Assembly: GCA_007674295.1 (NCBI GenBank)
Contig: CM017451.1
Span: 62,001 to 126,000, forward strand
Direction of reading: 5' to 3'
Source of the DNA: Antonospora locustae
Taxonomy: Eukaryota; Microsporidia
Length of the DNA: 64,000 nt
In this document: one piece after another, positions 41,101 to 52,672 of the stretch
How the letters are laid out: each line of letters begins with the position of its first letter
Position numbering within the stretch: the first letter of the stretch is position 1
Position numbers and translations under genes: made by a program
Notes under the pieces: model-generated
Seen by the model: the letters and a program-made list of their open reading frames with translations, nothing else
Database searches by the model: none
Told to the model about the DNA's origin: nothing

Positions 41101-44100
41101 AATCTTATAAAAACAGTTCAATTTTTTATGTAATAACTTTTTAAGATTATGAAATTATGAATTTCTCTAATGTTTCTTATCTGGTTACAGATTACTACTG
41201 TGTGCCTGTTGCAGTTTTGTTCGAAGATGTCTTTCAATTTTTAGATTTTTTATTCATTATTTATATACAATTCTTTTACAAAAATGTTTTTAATTAGTGA
41301 ATGTTTCCTTCTGAAATTTTACTTTATGCAATGAAATAGATTTATAATATCTCAAACTCTTATTTTTAAGAAATCTCACTAAAAAAATAAAATTCTTAGT
41401 CAATATTTTAGCTCTGTACACTTTTGTTCTTGTATTATATAATGTGTATAATCATTAATAATAGTTAGTGATGCTGCTATAATGTTTATACAAGTACAAT
41501 TTTAATAATAAAATAGTGTTAATAAAATTAATAACAAATCTGCAAATAAATTTTATATTACAATAAAAAAATATTTGAGATATTAATAATAGCAAATGTT
41601 TTAAAAACAACATGTAAATTATAACTAAAAAATTTAATATAAGTACACTACAGTGATTCTAAGGATTAAAATATTTTTAAAATGTTTAACCAGATCTCGA
41701 TAAACACTAAACATAGTCATTTAAAAAATAAAAATTATACGAATTCTAATACCTAATTAATTATTTAATCCTAATTTTATGAATATAAACATGTAATAAA
41801 TTTATAAATATTTGAAATTTACAAAACTTTTATATAAACTTAGTAGAAAAAAAACATGATGTTATGTATAAATTTATTATAAATTAATTTACGATAACTA
41901 AAACAATCATTATGACAAATGTTATTATAGTAAAAGTAATTTATTAAGATGTTTTTGGTAATTATATATATAGATAAATTAAAAAAATCGCTAATAGACA
42001 ATAAATCAAAAGCATTTTATTTGGTTTAACTAATTTTTAGTCATGATTTTTCATTCTTATAGTAATAAAAACTCATTAAAAAATTATAATTATCAAAGTC
42101 TCATATTAAATTAGTTGTATAAATTAAAAAGATAAAATTAAAGATAAGTACATTAAATGTATAATTATTTTATGCAATAAACGGATAGGTAATATTTATA
42201 TTATGTATAAAATAAATATGTAAGTATTGCTTATCTTGTCTTAAAATACTTAATTGGGAAATAAAAACATTTAAAAAGTTTCATAAATAATAGATAATAT
42301 TATAAAAAATATTTTTAAATACTACTTATGATGTTATTTTACTTACAATTATCAATAATATTAGTAAAAGTATTCGAATTTATTATTAAAAATTTTATTA
42401 TTGAATCTATATTTATAAAATACAATAAATACAAAAAGCTCAAATGAAGTATACAAAATTTAAAATTAGATTGTTTCTAATTTTATTACTAACTAAAAAA
42501 TTCTCATATAATATATAAAATTTTATGAAAAATATAATAATAAAAAAATGCTGTCAAATTTATTTTGATAACAATTAATAAAACTTACATTTTAAGTAAC
42601 CTAATTTAATTTTTTTTTCAAAATCTATCATAATTATAAGATATCAGAAAAAATTCTTTTTATAAATAAAACATTCCATGATTGCTTTAATTTAAATAAA
42701 TTTATTAATTTTATAAATTTAAACCAGTTATAGGAAATTTAAACATGTTTATAACTTGTATAAATAACTTATAATTATTTAAATATCTTAAATAATAATT
42801 AAATAAAGTTATTATATAGTTATACATTCTATTACTAGCCCGAAAAAATATTTTTGAGTAGAATTTATCGCATTTTTTATGTTATGATTTTTATATACGA
42901 AAATAATATTTTTGTTGTATTACATACATCCCTTCTCGAGGTTTCTAAATAAAATATTACTAGCTATATAAATTATTAAGACAAAATTAAGAAAACATAG
43001 CAAAATGTATAACTAATATCTAATATAACAGTTTAAAAACATGATCTTATTTTTTGTTTATGTCCTTATTAAAAAATTCAGATAAATAAAAAATAGATCA
43101 ACAAGTTATGAAATGCATAGAATATGACTAATGTCCACTACTTTTTACAACACAATTTTATAATGAATAAATATACTTCAAAATACGTGACTGTGGATAT
43201 CTAAGAAAAAAATAACAAGTTGTTAGCTAAATTATTCTCTCTCTATAAAATATATTTTAAACTTACATACTTGTTCTATTTTTGGAAATATTGTTTTATT
43301 TTTATATTATAAAATACAAATTAAAAAAATAACATTATGTCGTTATATTTAAACAAGATTATTGTTAAAAGGGTAATTTGATAAATAAATTTTAAAACAC
43401 AAAAAACTTACTTGATTTAAATAAAATTAACGCTTGCTTAATTAAGTAAAATATACAATTAATGAAAAATATTGAATATATGTTTATTACAATAATAAAA
43501 ACTACATTTTTAAATTTAAAAGTTAAATATACTATATACATCTTAATGATATAATAATAACATTTGTTATTTTACAAACTTTTTATTACTATTATAAGAT
43601 TTTTTAATAGATGATGACGTTAAATTTATAAGTGTTGTATTTTTTGTTTAAATTATAAGAATCGTTATTTACTTAAAATTTCATTTTATAATTAAAATAT
43701 AATAACACTTAAGCTGTGATATAAGAATAGAGAGTATTAAAGTTAAAATATTATAGAAAGTACTGATGGAGAAAAACAATTAAAAATCAAATCTAAAACA
43801 TTAGTATGGTTTACACGTTTTGATTAGATAGTTACCTTATAAACTAAACTAAATAGTTAAATTAAAGAAATTTATTTTAATAACAGACACTACATAAAGA
43901 TAAATATGAAATTATTTATTTATATTATTATTTACTTTTAGCTATATAGTTATAACTTATTAACATAATTAAAGTTATAAAAAGTTATCTTAATTTATAT
44001 CTTTAAAAGTACTAAAAGTAATTTATAAGTTCTACTTATAAATATTTGATTTACATTTCTAGAGCTTATTTATGCTAATTTAATTTGTTATATTAATCTC

Positions 44101-45979
44101 GGTTATGAAAAATCCCTAAAATTTTTATGAAATTTAAACAATTATTTTATAACTATATGCATTTCTATTAGATATACATAACTATCTATTATTATTTAGG
44201 AATCATGGTTTTGGAACATATAATTAAGAATTTATTAACTTTATTTTTTATAAAAATAATAGTTTTACTAATTATTGTACAAACAAAGGAATTTTATATA
44301 AGAGATATTGTTATTATAAAAGCTTATATTTTTTAGATTAAACTTTATTAACTCTCTAACTTATGAAATTCTAAACAAAATATTTCAGTTGTTTTGTTCC
44401 ACAATTTTTTGTGTAATTGTCTTTGCATTTTTTATCTAATTCTTATTAAAACTTCCAAATTAAAAAACCTTCCTAAAGCGTCACAACAGCAATTTTAAGA
44501 TAGCAACATTATTCACAGTTCTATTAGAAAAACACTAAAAAAAGTTGCTACCTATAATATTTACATTACCTTTATTTGTATTCAAGTTTGTACAAATATA
44601 TTATACTTTTTTATTTATAATTGTAATCTATAAATTCCAGAATAAATTATGTGTCATTAAATCTATAATAATAATCTTTAGTTTTAATATCCTTTTTAGT
44701 ATCAAAATATCAGTTTAAACTTAGTTTGTTATTTTTATTATAATGTGGTATTAACTACATTTTTTATCTTCAATAAACATAAATACAAAAATTTCTTACC
44801 TCATTATTTTATCATCATCATACTTTTTGAAGTTAAAAAATATTTTTCCTTCTAATGACACCATCATTTGTTAAGAAAACTACAAAGACAAATTTATTTA
44901 AAAGTGCTTTTTTCATATAACCAAACATTACTGTAAAACAACTTTCCAGAGATAGTTTCAATATAAAACTCAATAAATATCTCTACCTTTGTGCTCAACA
45001 CCTCCTCGCAGCAGCCTACTTGCGCAGATAGAAAACTGTTTATAAATAATCTGAACTAAAAATATTGACATGTAAGAGAGATAAGTCTTCTAATATTGAT
45101 AAAATCCTCATAAAAGACATTTTGTCAATAAAATTATTAAAAAATCGGTTTTGGTATATATTATTAATATTAATAAAAATTTGGGAGTAAATAGATGATA
45201 TTTTTTGATATATCAAGGAAAACACTTGTCGTTGTATTCTTCTATTATATATTATGTTTATTTTATTCTTAATATACATTTATATTAATAGGTTTATGAA
45301 AGCTTCTTGACAAGTTGTTACCTTACTTGTTCATGTTTCATTTTGGTTTTCAGCCATATATTACAGATGATTATATTTATTTTATTCTTAATGTAGGTTT
45401 CTTATTCTTGATACAATTTTTGTTTTTACGTTTAAGCATAATTTGATTACACTTCAGAATACTGAATTCTAAGTAGATGAATAACTAGATGAAATATATA
45501 ATGAAGTTGCTGTAGGTGACGGTGACAATTGTTGTGATATTAACACCATAATTCGCAAATAAAAGCATTGATGCTATTCAGAATGAAAAATTAAATATTT
45601 TGTTGATCTCAATCTGTATGCACATACATATATATAGTCTGTGACTGGTCAAGATATTTTTTATCCATAATTTCCTTAATGTAAGAAAATACATAATTAT
45701 ATAAAAATGGATCTTATTAGTAAAATTATATTAAAGACTAAATAATATTAGTGAATTGATAAAAAACTATACAAATGATAACAAATAATAAAATAAATTT
45801 CTAAGAAACTATAATTAGTTAGTTATAAAATGTATAGTAATATTTCAGTGTTTATAATACGTTATCAAAAACAAATTAAACAGATAAATGAAGAAAAATC
45901 TATTTTTATTCAGCATTTTTTAAGATAAAGGATTTATTGATTTTCATATTGTGAAAACCTTTTAAAGTGTCACAATCAG

Positions 45980-46160
45980 TTGCATTCCAATGTGCGTTGT
46001 ACTTTGGTTCACAAAAAGGTTACTATACGGCGGCCATTCCCTAAAGCATAGTTGCTCATCGGATAATGATTGCGCACATAAGAAAGAATATGTGCTGTTG
46101 CCATCAGTTTCTACAGCAGACCAGATATAACATCTCTCTCTTTCTAGGAGCAATTCAACA
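45980..46160 (-). repeat. Repeat family A, best-preserved copy
   Basis: Plus-strand blocks GTTGTACTTTGGTTC, GTGCTGTTGCCATCAG, TTCTACAGCAGACCAG and CTTTCTAGGAGCAATTC. The minus strand is open for about 60 codons (45962-46153), which suggests the repeat came from a coding sequence; the protein is not recognised. Confidence 0.7.
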
Positions 46161-46573
46161 CATAACTAGAAAAATTTTAAAATTAGTGGAATTTGGTTAT
46201 TTAAATACAGTAGATTTAAAAATTTTGAATATTATTAAAAACTTTTTTGTTCGTTTTCTAATTTTAATAAATTAAAAAGGCGAAATAAATTGTTAATTTA
46301 AATTCTAGAATTTGAACATTGTTGTGAAACTATTATTTTATTTAAATTTAATAAATAAAAAAAACAAAATATATTATAAATTAATTAATATGACAAAGCA
46401 TATTTTTTTAAATACATAAAAGTAACAATTAATAATATTATAACTTTTTTTTACTAAAAATATAAAGGTAACATAAGTAGTAATAGATTAATTGTTTTTT
46501 AATTATATCCAATTTTATTTTAGAGAAACATTAAGAATAATCAAAAAAACGTTTTTGTTTTTATTTTTAATAA

Positions 46574-46850
46574 TTAAACAATATATATTATAAATGTTAA
46601 TATTTTATTCAATAACCACTTTTTAAAGTGGTAGTAAGAGATTTTGAGATTGTGAAGTGTATTATTGCGTATTTCTGTCAAGTAAGACGGAAGATGTAAA
46701 ACTTGATGTTTTTGTGATTGTGTGAGATTGCATTGTGGTATACCAAAGAAAATCAAAAGCTTTGCGTTAAAACAATGGTTTTGAGGGTGATATTTAGCTA
46801 GGAGATGTATTTCTACTGTATGTGTATTTGTGTGGTAAATCTTTTTTTAT
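46574..46850 (-). pseudogene. Open coding-like relic without a start codon
   Basis: A minus-strand frame of about 90 codons has unusually balanced composition for this AT-rich DNA (for example FFGIPQCNLTQSQKH and LPSYLTEIRNNTLHNL). It has no ATG in a useful place, and the last 15 residues run into AT-rich filler. It could be the remains of a gene or a diverged mobile-element part. Family not recognised. Confidence 0.3.
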
Positions 46851-47999
46851 CACGAATTCAAATGTGCAAGCGCATGGCGGGCTACAATATTCAAACGTTT
46901 GATTCAAAATTTTCTAAAGTGAGAATTTTGTCGCTAAAATTGTTACTATAAAAAATCTCCACAGAGTTTTGTGTTAGTTATTTTCTAGTATCAACACATA
47001 CATGCCCAGGATCTCCTTAGTTGAAATAATCAAAGTGATTATAAGATGGTAGTTGGTGTAAAGTGTTTAAATAAAGGACTAAGTAACTATCATCATTTAG
47101 TTTTACTTAAATAGAACACAAATGCTAAATTTCCGAGATTACAGAAGTATTAAATGGCTAATAACTAAAGTAATTTAACTCCAAAATATTTTCTAAATTT
47201 AGAGTAAAACCTATCTTCTTTTGAATTTATAAAATATAAAACATTTTCTTTGTAGTAACCTAAATTTCTAACTAAATGAAAAATTAGTTTTGCATTATAT
47301 CATTTTAAATTTAAACTTCTAATAAAGTGCTTCTTACCTATAGATTTTTTACGAAAGTTAGTTTCTTGTAACATTCACATTATTCTTGTTATGTAGAATA
47401 TGAATCAAAAGAAGAAACTTTGTATATAGTAATTTGTAATGTTTTTTCCAGATATTGTTTAACCCTAAAATAGGTTGTAAAGTCTTGTCACTTTATTGAT
47501 ATACTACAATTAAATAAAGTTCTTTTTATAATTATTAAATATTTTGGGTAGATTAATTAAACATTTTTCTTCTTAATCATTTGAATATGTTTAGTAAAAT
47601 GTTATAAAATCGTACTCATTGTTTAAGTTTTTCTTGACTTAATAATTAGGAATATTATTTTATTAAACCTAAATTACCATATATCTTGTATCTTCGAATA
47701 AAAAAGTATTCAATAAAATTCGTGCTACTTGAAAATATATGTTTTATTGATCTTACATTTGTTTTTATTTTATTATATAATAAAATAAAAACACAACTTT
47801 TATAAAGGTAGCATGAAAAATCATTTAAATCTACTCTGAAATAAGTTGTAGTAGTTTAAATCTATATATGGTTTTATTGTTTACTCTGCTGAAAAGCAGT
47901 TAATATTTATGCAAGTATTTTTTTATGAAGACATTGATTTATAATTAATTTCATTACACAGTTTTAATTTTAACTTAACATATCTTTTACTTTTTACTT

Positions 48000-48190
48000 C
48001 GTGTCACAAGAAGTGCCGGAAGGAGATCTGAGATGTTGGAGGCCCAGATTCAGATGGTGACACTATTGAGAACTTTCTGCATTTGGTTGGGTGCCGAGGC
48101 TTATTGAGTGTGGTGCTGGAAACGGTCTTCAGTGGATTGTTTCACACTCGAATGCAACGAGAACATCATTTCTGATTATACAGAATGTCT
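48000..48190 (+). pseudogene. Repeat family B, best-preserved copy (decayed gene fragment)
   Basis: A sharply GC-richer islet near the right edge of the island. In one frame it reads LIECGAGNGLQW, like motif I of a SAM-dependent methyltransferase, followed by about 20 more codons, but two stops interrupt the same frame upstream. The copies at 26.66 and 33.25 kb keep the start of this frame (FIESDA, FVECDT). No intact version lies in the window. Confidence 0.45.
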
Positions 48191-48479
48191 ATGTTATTTA
48201 AGATATTTTTTTTATTTAAATTTACATAATTGAGAATCAAAGAACCTTTTCTTCTCATGTGTTTATTTTACATAATGTAATTGATGTGCGGATCAAAAAG
48301 TGCTTCAAAACACAAATTTATCTCAACATGCCAATCGCTAGTAAATAAGAAGTGCGCGATAAAAATTACCAGGCATATGTACTCTTTATCAATCAATAAA
48401 AAATTTATGTTTAAGTTGTGATATTATTAATGTTTTGAAACGCATAAAGTGTATTTTAAAAAAAGTTAAAACAAATTTA

Positions 48480-48890
48480 TCAGGAACGCATGCTTTCATA
48501 GTGTCTTCTCAAAATACGTATCGCTTCATGCATATTTTGAAGAAAGTTAAAATCATCTTGGCTTTCACGAAACAGAGTAATGTATTCATTAAGAGTGTGT
48601 ATTTCTCGCTCTATGTTTTGACGGACATCCTCGGGACGAAACTCGTAGCCTTCTTTGAACGCTTCACAGTTTGTGACACTTTGGTCAAAAAGATTGCGAA
48701 GAGTGTCCAAGCCAAGAATGTTAATCTTGGAAATTACTGAGGAAAAGTCGGTGATGGGATAACATGGAGATGGGGAAAGAGACATCGTTCTTCGAGTCAA
48801 TGCAACAATACGCATTTTGATTTCGTCGGGAATATCCTTAAATTTCATGTCTTTCGACAACTGGTTGTTCATCGTTTGGTGGTTGTTCAT
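48480..48890 (-). CDS. Small hypothetical protein
   Basis: A 136-residue protein, polar and mostly helical, with an Asn/Gln-rich start and a final charged helix (QNIEREIHTLNEYITLFRESQDD). No signal or membrane segment. The start at 48890 follows CCCCCCTTTGACA directly, a strong form of the start-proximal CCC box, which supports that this is a real gene. It is co-directional with the membrane-protein gene at 48942, about 50 bases apart. The family is not recognised. Confidence 0.65.
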   Translation of the reverse strand: MNNHQTMNNQLSKDMKFKDIPDEIKMRIVALTRRTMSLSPSPCYPITDFSSVISKINILGLDTLRNLFDQSVTNCEAFKEGYEFRPEDVRQNIEREIHTLNEYITLFRESQDDFNFLQNMHEAIRILRRHYESMRS

Positions 48891-48941
48891 TGTCAAAGGG
48901 GGGTGTCATGGTGGAGAAAAGAAACCATCGTCACTTTTTAT

Positions 48942-50348
48942 TCAGCGATTGCTATGCTTTGATAACCTATAAACCGAGTTAATGTAGAGAAAGAAGAGAA
49001 GCGTTATTAAGCGAACGAAGCTTGCAAGCCTGAAACTTTCTTCATAGCAACTCATTGAAATACGATACGACAGAAGTACTATGTTGATTCCCTCAGTGCG
49101 AACAAATATGGGAACGTTGAAGAGCGTATCGAATTCGTTGAAGTACCTCACTGAAATGAGCAGAAGTCCTGAAAAAAGGACGTAGTTAATCACGTTTCCC
49201 AGGTAGTGTGAAAGAGTGACAACTAGCATGATGATTGTAACAAACGGTATCAGAAGGTAGTAGCAGCGGAACAGAATAAGTATAAAGAAATACGGAATAA
49301 TCAGAGAGAGGACGAGATATCCGTAGCAGTACAAAAGAAAGCTTGTTGGGGAGAACACCAAATGAATATGCCTTTTCATGAATTCGTATTCAAGCTTTAG
49401 AATGTCCAGTGACTGAATGTATACGTGATAGAACATTGAAATGAAAAGAAAAGCGTATTCTGTAGTATGGTCGCTGACAGGTGTTCTCGCAATCGTAAGA
49501 AGTTTGTGAATGTTCAAAAAGGTCTCTACAATACACAGGAAAACGAAATTGAAAAAGTATCCAGAAATGCTTGTTGAAAATGCACAGGGAAGAATTGAGA
49601 TAATTTTCTTGAGACAGATGCTGGTCTCCACATTTCTCAGCACGAAGTAGGATGGGATGAGAAAGTAGAATATGAGTGTGGCCTTTTTGAAGATAAGTTT
49701 TTTTGATTTGAACTGATTGTGGAGGAGCTTCGAAATAACGAACAAGTCTGGAATGTAGAAATCGTGATTGAGAAGTCTTTTTGAACGTGAGTAGCTGAGA
49801 AGCGGGAGTGGATATGGGATCAGCACATCGAGAATTGTTCTTTCTCTGTCTCTTTCCCTTCTTGCATAGAATAAATCCTCACTTTCATTGTAAATAAAAA
49901 GGGTCACGTATCTCTTGATTGCCTTTAGAAAGTTTCGCCTGTTGAAGAACATAAAGAAAAGATCAGAAAAGAACGAAAAAACATTACGTCTAATGGAAAT
50001 TGTCCACATAATCATTGCTTCCCTAAATGCTTCCTTATTGCGTGTGTCCTCTTTTGACGTAAGATTAAACTCATTCAGAGTAGTCAGCTTCTGTTCCTGC
50101 TCTTCCTTCGGCTTTTCCGGTTCTTTTGGCTTTCTTCGAATAATCTGAATGTTAGGCGGAATGTTTTCGTTGTTTCTTAGCGAGCCTCCGTATAGACCGT
50201 TTTGTGCAAATCGCCTACCTGTATTAATACCTGAAGAAATTCGCATGATATCCCCTCCGTTTCCATAAAAATGTCTCGCTCTTCGTTCCGTAAATATATA
50301 ATCATTGACTTCCGTCGTTGCATCGTCCGCATTAGTGCTATCGTCCAT
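48942..50348 (-). CDS. Multi-pass membrane protein, unknown family
   Basis: A 468-residue protein. Residues 1-110 are polar, with a KEPEKPKEEQEQK charged stretch and no signal peptide, so the N terminus should be cytosolic. From about residue 112 on there are roughly ten hydrophobic segments rich in Phe, Leu, Ile and Tyr (for example FSFFSDLFFMFF, LIIPYFFILILF, LLFFLYINSVY). Strand bias and AT-rich codons (many TTT, ATA) reflect its place at the border of the AT island. The start follows ACCCTTTAAAA directly. It is divergent from alpha-tubulin, with a 330-base shared upstream region. Transporter or organelle membrane roles are possible; no motif decides. Confidence 0.75.
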   Translation of the reverse strand: MDDSTNADDATTEVNDYIFTERRARHFYGNGGDIMRISSGINTGRRFAQNGLYGGSLRNNENIPPNIQIIRRKPKEPEKPKEEQEQKLTTLNEFNLTSKEDTRNKEAFREAMIMWTISIRRNVFSFFSDLFFMFFNRRNFLKAIKRYVTLFIYNESEDLFYARRERDRERTILDVLIPYPLPLLSYSRSKRLLNHDFYIPDLFVISKLLHNQFKSKKLIFKKATLIFYFLIPSYFVLRNVETSICLKKIISILPCAFSTSISGYFFNFVFLCIVETFLNIHKLLTIARTPVSDHTTEYAFLFISMFYHVYIQSLDILKLEYEFMKRHIHLVFSPTSFLLYCYGYLVLSLIIPYFFILILFRCYYLLIPFVTIIMLVVTLSHYLGNVINYVLFSGLLLISVRYFNEFDTLFNVPIFVRTEGINIVLLSYRISMSCYEESFRLASFVRLITLLFFLYINSVYRLSKHSNR

Positions 50349-50660
50349 TTTTAAAGGGTAGATTTTTAGCAGCGCTTCTCAATGAAAACAATTATTTTTT
50401 GAAGCTTCTGCTCTCCAAAATCGTCTTCTCAGAGTGGGTGTGATGCATTCAGTCTAAGGCTACACTGAAATCTACGAGATTTGCGGGTCATCACCATAAA
50501 AAACTACGCTTGCAAAGAAGCTGTGTCTCTAAAGAAGCTGCTATAAATAACCCTTTTAAAAAAATGTACAATATTAAATCAATAAAAACAAGTTACATTA
50601 AAATTGAACTTGTGTTTTAATTTTGTACCTATTTTTTACCTGCTCGTGTGTTTTAACAAC

Positions 50661-50681
50661 AAAAATTTTAGCCCTCACAAA
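50661..50681 (+). promoter_or_regulatory. AAAATTTTA-GCCC promoter box of alpha-tubulin
   Basis: AAAAATTTTA is followed directly by GCCCTCACAAA and the start codon at 50682. The spacing matches the box of the Ran-binding-domain gene. It sets the tubulin start at MREII and excludes the 26 upstream in-frame codons. Confidence 0.75.
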
Positions 50682-51989
50682 ATGCGAGAAATAATTTCAT
50701 TGCACATCGGACAGGCGGGGATTCAAATAGGAAACGCCTGCTGGGAACTCTATTGTAAGGAACATAACATTAGACCCGATGGTACAACAGGTGGTGTGGA
50801 CGACAGCTGCTCCTCCTTCTTTATCGAGACATCTGCAGGAACGTACGTGCCAAGGACTTTGATGGTCGATCTTGAGCCGGGAGTTATCGAATCCATCAAA
50901 AACTCTGAATATCGTGCGCTTTACCATCCGTCTTCGCTGATAAACGGGAAGGAGGACGCTGCAAATAACTATGCAAGGGGCCACTACACGGTCGGAAAGG
51001 AGATCATAGAGCCGGTGATGGAACAGATTAGGCGAATGGCGGATTGTTGCGATGGGCTTCAAGGATTTCTGATTTTCCACTCATTTGGCGGAGGCACCGG
51101 GTCTGGATTCGGCGGGTTGCTCATGGACAGGCTCAGCCAGGAATTTGGAAAGAAGTCAAAGCTAGAATTTTCAGTTTATCCGGCACCGCGCATTGCAACA
51201 GCAGTTGTAGAGCCTTATAACTCGATTTTGACAACTCACACAACGCTCGACCATTCTGACTGCTCGTTTCTCGTCGACAACGAGGCGATTTACGACATGT
51301 GCAGAAACCTGGGCATCGAAAGACCAAAATACAAAGAAATCAACCGAGTACTTGCACAGGTAGTCTCGTCAATAACTGCTTCTTTGCGGTTTCCAGGCAG
51401 TTTGAATGTGGATTTGACAGAATTTCAGACAAACTTGGTGCCTTATCCACGCATTCACTTCCCTCTAGTTGCATACGCCCCGATGCTTTCTCGAAACAAG
51501 GCGTCGCACGAGCAGCTTTCAGTCTCTGAAATAACAAGCGCATGCTTCAACCCCGAAAGCCAGATGGTCAAGTGCGATCCCAAAAAGGGGAAGTACATGG
51601 CATGTTGCTTACTTTTTAGAGGAGACGTACAACCAAAGGACGTTAACCAAGCGATGGCTTTCGTAAAGGCAAAAAGAGCGGCGCAGTTCGTCGAATGGTG
51701 TCCTACAGGCTTCAAGATCGGAATGAATTCTCGAAAGCCAACAATTTTAGACGATGATGCAATGGCACCTGTTTCAAGAGCGGTGTGTCTTCTTTCAAAC
51801 ACAACAGCAATTGCAGAAGCCTGGCAACGTCTCAACCAGAAGTTCGACTTGATGTTTTCTAAAAGAGCATTTGTGCACTGGTATGTTGGGGAAGGCATGG
51901 AGGAAGGTGAGTTTACCGAGGCACGGGAGGACTTGGCAGCTCTTGAGATGGATTACGAAGAAGTCACGAGAAACGAGGTAGTTGGGTGA
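50682..51989 (+). CDS. Alpha-tubulin
   Basis: A 435-residue alpha-tubulin. It begins [23 protein letters not shown] and has the GTP-binding [10 protein letters not shown] signature and the alpha-specific [19 protein letters not shown] segment with the catalytic glutamate. It is the alpha subunit of microtubules (spindle and interphase arrays in these centriole-free cells). Two departures are visible: the acetylatable Lys40 loop reads DGTTGGVDD, so the lysine is absent, and the C terminus ends EVTRNEVVG, without the usual glutamate-rich tail and final Tyr. The start is fixed by homology and by the promoter box just upstream. Confidence 0.98.
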   Translation: MREIISLHIGQAGIQIGNACWELYCKEHNIRPDGTTGGVDDSCSSFFIETSAGTYVPRTLMVDLEPGVIESIKNSEYRALYHPSSLINGKEDAANNYARGHYTVGKEIIEPVMEQIRRMADCCDGLQGFLIFHSFGGGTGSGFGGLLMDRLSQEFGKKSKLEFSVYPAPRIATAVVEPYNSILTTHTTLDHSDCSFLVDNEAIYDMCRNLGIERPKYKEINRVLAQVVSSITASLRFPGSLNVDLTEFQTNLVPYPRIHFPLVAYAPMLSRNKASHEQLSVSEITSACFNPESQMVKCDPKKGKYMACCLLFRGDVQPKDVNQAMAFVKAKRAAQFVEWCPTGFKIGMNSRKPTILDDDAMAPVSRAVCLLSNTTAIAEAWQRLNQKFDLMFSKRAFVHWYVGEGMEEGEFTEAREDLAALEMDYEEVTRNEVVG

Positions 51990-52237
51990 ATAAAAGTTCG
52001 CTATTTTTTCGCTTCGGCTTATGTGCACAGCATAGAAAAATTATTTCGAAGACTTCTACGAGAAAGAAGCGCGACTATAAAAAAATGGGTTTTTTTTATT
52101 ACAAGACACCTGAACATGTTCAATAGTTCAATTCTTTTATAACAATTGCTTTATTTATAGAGAATCTTGCTTTGAGATGGAAGGTTCAACTACTTTACTT
52201 TTCTCAACAGAAAATTGGTTTCTAGATGAAAGCATAT

Positions 52238-52255
52238 AAAAATTTTGTGCAGCCC
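52238..52255 (+). promoter_or_regulatory. AAAATTTT-GCCC promoter box
   Basis: AAAAATTTTGTGCAGCCC lies seven to eight bases before the ATG at 52262. It supports that the downstream membrane-protein gene is or was expressed and that the in-frame ATG at 52226 is not the start. Confidence 0.6.
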
Positions 52256-52261
52256 AGAAGC

Positions 52262-52672
52262 ATGAAAAAGAACAACAACGCTACGCTCATCCTCTGCCTG
52301 AAAAGGTCGTTTACGTTCAAAGGCCTAAATGCAGTAAAAAAATTGTCGTGCTGGAGACTCTTTGCCGAATCGTTTATGTTCTTTGCGCTTGAAAACTTCT
52401 TTCTTTCGTTACCTAACGTGGGAATCCTGAAGAGGCTCTGCCCATCAAGCAGCGTGTCCTTAGAAATTCTGTCTCTGTTGATTTATACGTTCTTCACAAA
52501 ACTTGCGATCTTTCTTGTTCTCTTCGTTGCGGGCCTCGCAAACGCTGTGATTCTCTTCCTGGTTCAAAGGCGTTACAGATTCCTTGAAATAACAAAACTC
52601 TTGTTTTCTCATGTTCCTATACGCTTCTTTATCCTGGAAGCACAATGCTTGCACTTTCGATCTTTGGTGTAG
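52262..52672 (+). CDS. Membrane protein, 5' part of a split gene
   Basis: A 136-residue frame with two or three hydrophobic segments (about residues 40-55 and 80-105) behind a good promoter box. Its last 25 codons (beyond about 52588) overlap another frame that carries on with two more strong membrane helices to 52866. The simplest reading is one membrane protein of roughly 195 residues interrupted by a single-base frameshift (a -1 type change). A sequencing error, a true mutation or two overlapping genes would look alike here. Family not recognised. Confidence 0.55.
   Translation: MKKNNNATLILCLKRSFTFKGLNAVKKLSCWRLFAESFMFFALENFFLSLPNVGILKRLCPSSSVSLEILSLLIYTFFTKLAIFLVLFVAGLANAVILFLVQRRYRFLEITKLLFSHVPIRFFILEAQCLHFRSLV

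Larger units (their letters stand above)
30577..48479. other. AT-rich island, right part, no intact gene
   Basis: About 17.9 kb of the same extremely AT-rich sequence. No frame longer than about 100 codons has convincing protein composition. GC-richer islets occur near 31.9-32.1, 33.0, 33.2-33.3, 33.44-33.48, 33.83-34.13, 37.9-38.15, 40.2-40.6, 40.8-41.0, 41.2, 44.4-44.5, 45.0, 45.3, 45.5, 46.0-46.16, 46.6-47.05 and 48.0-48.2 kb; several are copies of dispersed repeats. Short tandem repeats lie at 34.86 and 36.31 kb. A CCCCTTTAAG box on the minus strand near 30650 lies upstream of the TBC gene. Confidence 0.8.

Noticed and set aside
48000..48063. GTGTCAC...GTGACAC inverted repeat as a structured RNA
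   Set aside because: Only seven pairs with no supporting inner stem; the islet aligns with decayed repeat copies instead.
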